Below are positions 63,148 through 64,000 of a stretch of 64,000 nt of DNA, one piece after another. The stretch lies in the NCBI RefSeq assembly GCF_019967995.1, contig NZ_CP065377.1, positions 2,480,001 through 2,544,000 of the forward strand, read 5' to 3'. Below the pieces are notes generated by a model. That model was given only the letters and a program-made list of their open reading frames with translations. It did no database searches and was not told the DNA's origin. Within the stretch, counting starts at the first letter, position 1; every line of letters begins with the position of its first letter. Position numbers and translations under genes: made by a program. The DNA comes from Faecalibacterium prausnitzii. GTDB lineage: Bacteria; Bacillota; Clostridia; Oscillospirales; Ruminococcaceae.

Positions 63148-63893
63148 GCGAACAGACTCTGACCCGCGCCGCCGTCGTGACCGGCGGGAGCCGCGGCATC
63201 GGCCGCGCCGTCTGCACGGCACTGGCAAAACAGGGCGTGAACGTGGTGGTCAACTACTGCCACGGCGAAGCCGCTGCGGCCGAGACCGTCGCGCTGTGCA
63301 AAGCCGCAGGCGCAGACGCCGTGGCCGTGCAGGCCGATGTTTCCACTGCCGCAGGCTGCAAGGCGCTGTTTGACGCCGCCGCGGCCGCCTTTGGCCGGGT
63401 GGATATCCTGGTGAACAACGCGGGCATCACCCGCGACAACCTCATCCTCCGCCTGACCGAAGAGGACTTTGACGCCGTGCTGGACGCCAACCTCAAGGGT
63501 GCTTTCCTCTGCTGTAAGGAAGCCGCCCGCCGCATGGTGCGCCAGCGGTATGGCCGCATCGTGAACCTTTCCAGCGTTGTGGCGCTGCGGGGCAATGCCG
63601 GCCAGACCAACTATGCCGCCAGCAAGGCCGGCCTCATCGGCCTGACCAAGAGTCTGGCGCGGGAGCTGGCCAGCCGGAACGTCACGGTGAATGCCGTTGC
63701 GCCCGGCTTTATTGAGACCGATATGACCGCCGCTCTGCCGGAAGCCGTCCGCGCCGAAATGGCCAAAGGCATCCCGGCGGGCCGGGCCGGCAGCCCGGAG
63801 GATGTGGCGAACGCGGTGGCATTCTTCACCGCCGAACAAAGCAGCTATCTCACCGGGCAGGTGCTCTGTGTGGATGGCGGCATGGCAATGTAA
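63144..63893 (+). CDS. fabG: 3-oxoacyl-ACP reductase
   Basis: 249 residues, short-chain dehydrogenase. NADPH motif TGGSRGIGRAV, NNAGIT, catalytic Ser in NLSSV and YAASKAG (Tyr/Lys), then VAPGFIETDM. Reduces 3-ketoacyl-ACP. The start codon at 63144 overlaps the fabD stop. Confidence 0.95.
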   Translation: MSEQTLTRAAVVTGGSRGIGRAVCTALAKQGVNVVVNYCHGEAAAAETVALCKAAGADAVAVQADVSTAAGCKALFDAAAAAFGRVDILVNNAGITRDNLILRLTEEDFDAVLDANLKGAFLCCKEAARRMVRQRYGRIVNLSSVVALRGNAGQTNYAASKAGLIGLTKSLARELASRNVTVNAVAPGFIETDMTAALPEAVRAEMAKGIPAGRAGSPEDVANAVAFFTAEQSSYLTGQVLCVDGGMAM

Positions 63894-63908
63894 AAGGAGA
63901 ACTTTCGC

Positions 63909-64000
63909 ATGGAAAAACGCAGAGTCGTGATCACCGGCCTTGGCACTGTGAACCCGCTGGGCAACAACGTTTCCGCAAGCTGGGATGCTGCCATGGCAGG
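63909..64000 (+). CDS. fabF: Beta-ketoacyl-ACP synthase II, 5' part only
   Basis: 31 codons before the window edge: MEKRRVVITGLGTVNPLGNN is the typical FabF N-terminus. AAAGGAGAA lies 10 nt upstream, 15 bp after fabG. Confidence 0.88.
   Translation, partial: MEKRRVVITGLGTVNPLGNNVSASWDAAMA

Overview
The window is about 64 kb of a Gram-positive, moderately GC-rich gut Clostridium-cluster genome. The 16S rRNA (minus strand, about 43067-44573), gene content and small DUF6061-type genes fit Faecalibacterium (F. prausnitzii group). That assignment rests on recognition of the 16S sequence, not on a database search.

Layout. (1) 1-10.6 kb: plant-glycan utilisation genes: a GH1 beta-glucosidase cut by the window edge, a divergent GPH sugar symporter, GH2, GH43, a sugar isomerase/epimerase-like protein, and a convergent GH78 rhamnosidase. 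(2) 10.6-14.9 kb: a long non-coding stretch, a small membrane protein and a decayed mobile element (oriT-like site, internally deleted relaxase, ParB-like gene, broken small ORF). (3) 15.0-24.3 kb: an alpha-galactoside (raffinose/stachyose-type) locus with an ABC importer lacking its ATPase, GH36 alpha-galactosidase, amylosucrase-like GH13, fructokinase and a divergent AraC regulator. (4) 24.85-39.39 kb: an apparently intact integrative and mobilizable element inserted in the 3' half of tRNA-Lys. It is bounded by a perfect 45-bp direct repeat and encodes a tyrosine integrase, an excisionase-like protein, a MobV relaxase, a CHC2 primase, a D5-like helicase and a candidate iteron origin. (5) 39.3-44.9 kb: tRNA-Lys, tRNA-Glu and an rRNA operon (16S-Ala-Ile-23S-5S), all on the minus strand. 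(6) 45-54.2 kb: spoIIAA-spoIIAB-sigF, a FolC-like ligase, VanZ, valS with a T-box leader, a GT2 glycosyltransferase and a homocysteine methyltransferase/MTHFR fusion. (7) 54.2-57 kb: a toxin-antitoxin pair, a GNAT acetyltransferase and hflX. (8) 57.1-64 kb: a type II fatty-acid synthesis operon (acpP-accD-accA-fabH-fabK-fabK-like-fabD-fabG-fabF), running off the right edge.

The most interesting system is the cargo of the element (25.2-32.3 kb). A RRNPP-type (HTH plus TPR) regulator lies tail-to-tail with a short Sec-exported peptide gene. Next come a 34-residue putative RiPP precursor, a terminator/attenuator, a radical SAM/SPASM enzyme, an MFS exporter, a second radical SAM enzyme and an ABC exporter. 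The promoters of the exported peptide, the precursor operon and the ABC gene share one architecture. Each has an operator arm ending ACGATATG, exactly 21 nt, then a -10 box, with no good -35; two of the three have a clear 14-8-14 inverted repeat. This predicts a quorum-sensing circuit with positive feedback that switches on a ribosomally made, radical-SAM-modified peptide, carried on a mobilizable island.
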